From an uncultured Fretibacterium sp. (lineage in GTDB: Bacteria > Synergistota > Synergistia > Synergistales > Aminobacteriaceae), in assembly GCF_938030725.1 (NCBI RefSeq), contig NZ_CALHIQ010000056.1, positions 1-14,735 on the forward strand: DNA of 14,735 nt. Direction: 5' to 3'. The stretch's first letter is position 1, and each line of letters starts with the position of its first letter. A model generated the notes under the pieces. It worked only from the letters and a program-made list of their open reading frames with translations. It was not told the DNA's origin and made no database searches. The position numbers were made by a program, and so were the translations under genes. Positions 14,175 through 14,735 of the stretch are shown here, piece after piece.

Positions 14175-14735
14175 ATGCAAATTCATCCAAAGGATCGGGG
14201 ACGGCTGGTGGATGCGGCGATGGGGCGTATTCCCTGCGACCTCCGCATCCACAACGTCAAGCTCTTCAACGTGTTTACCTGGGAAACCTACGAGGCCGAG
14301 GTGGGGATCGTCGACGGCTTCATCGCGTGCGTTTCCGCGGACCCGGACGGCGAAGGGGGCCGCTTTGAGATCGAGGCCCACGAACGCTACGACGGATGGG
14401 GGCAGTTCCTGATCCCCGGCTTCATCGACAGCCACCTGCACATCGAGAGCAGCATGATGACGCCGGCCCACATGGCGGAGGCCGTGCTGCCCATGGGGAC
14501 GACGACCCTCATCACGGACCCCCACGAGGTGGCCAACGTCGGCGGCGTGGAGGCGGTGGCCTACATGCTGGCGGCCAGCGAGGACCTGCCCATGCGGTTC
14601 TACGTGTTGGCGCCCTCCTGCATCCCCTCTGCGCCCGGGCTGGAGAACGCAGGAGCCTCCTTCGGGGCGGCAGAGGTGGAACGCCTGATGGCCCACCCCA
14701 GGGTGCTGGGCGTCGCGGAGCTGATGGACTACCCT
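14175..14735 (+). CDS. ade: Adenine deaminase, N-terminal part (runs off the right edge)
   Basis: The first 187 residues of an amidohydrolase that converts adenine to hypoxanthine and ammonia, at the entry to purine salvage. Full-length adenine deaminases are usually about 550-600 residues, so roughly one third is present; it is cut by the window edge, not broken. The metal-binding motif PGFIDSHLHIESS is at 81-93 (His87, His89). GTTTLITDPHEVANV at 108-122 and AELMDYP at 181-187 are typical of this family and separate it from dihydroorotase and cytosine deaminase. The ATG at 14175 has GGAGG five bases upstream. It pairs with the purine permease 64 bases upstream: import of adenine, then deamination. 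No frameshift is seen in the visible part. Confidence 0.93.
   Translation, partial: MQIHPKDRGRLVDAAMGRIPCDLRIHNVKLFNVFTWETYEAEVGIVDGFIACVSADPDGEGGRFEIEAHERYDGWGQFLIPGFIDSHLHIESSMMTPAHMAEAVLPMGTTTLITDPHEVANVGGVEAVAYMLAASEDLPMRFYVLAPSCIPSAPGLENAGASFGAAEVERLMAHPRVLGVAELMDYP

Overview
The window is GC-rich DNA from a bacterium with a periplasm: it carries a secreted galactose-binding protein and an ABC importer. Gene content, codon choice and the strong GGAGG-type ribosome binding sites are compatible with a Synergistota-like anaerobe such as an oral Fretibacterium relative. That taxonomic guess is an impression, not something the sequence proves.

Layout. Positions 1-1049 hold a minus-strand unit: a class II fructose-bisphosphate aldolase (64-927) with a leader and an extended -10 promoter upstream, and, at the very left edge, the ribosome binding site and start codon of a further minus-strand gene. 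Positions 970-1671 are mostly non-coding. They contain a candidate 37-residue membrane peptide gene (1326-1439) and three related 30-base repeats spaced by 36 and 35 bases (1423-1583), which look like a decayed, cas-less CRISPR mini-array. A secreted protein of unknown function follows (1672-2439).

The core is a galactose uptake and Leloir-pathway cluster on the plus strand: mglB (binding protein), an internal terminator hairpin, mglA (ATPase), mglC (permease with an unusual N-terminal extension), a DUF4432-type aldose epimerase-like protein, galK, galE and galT (class 2). An intrinsic terminator closes it at 11365-11405. The logic is complete: capture and import of galactose, probable anomer interconversion, phosphorylation, uridylyl transfer, and epimerisation of UDP-galactose to UDP-glucose. 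The aldolase on the other strand acts further down, in glycolysis.

Right of that terminator lies a second galactokinase gene (11569-12756) with its own candidate promoter and a terminator-like hairpin in its leader, suggesting attenuation. It shares exact 30-38-base DNA blocks with the first galactokinase. The window ends with a purine pair: an NCS2/AzgA-type purine permease (TTG start, 12818-14110) and the first 187 codons of adenine deaminase (14175 to the right edge).

The most unusual items are the CRISPR-like repeats overlapping the small ORF, the paired galactokinases with conversion-like identical patches, the two candidate regulatory leaders (mglB and the second galK), and the extended MglC. 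I do not see a clearly new multi-gene system.
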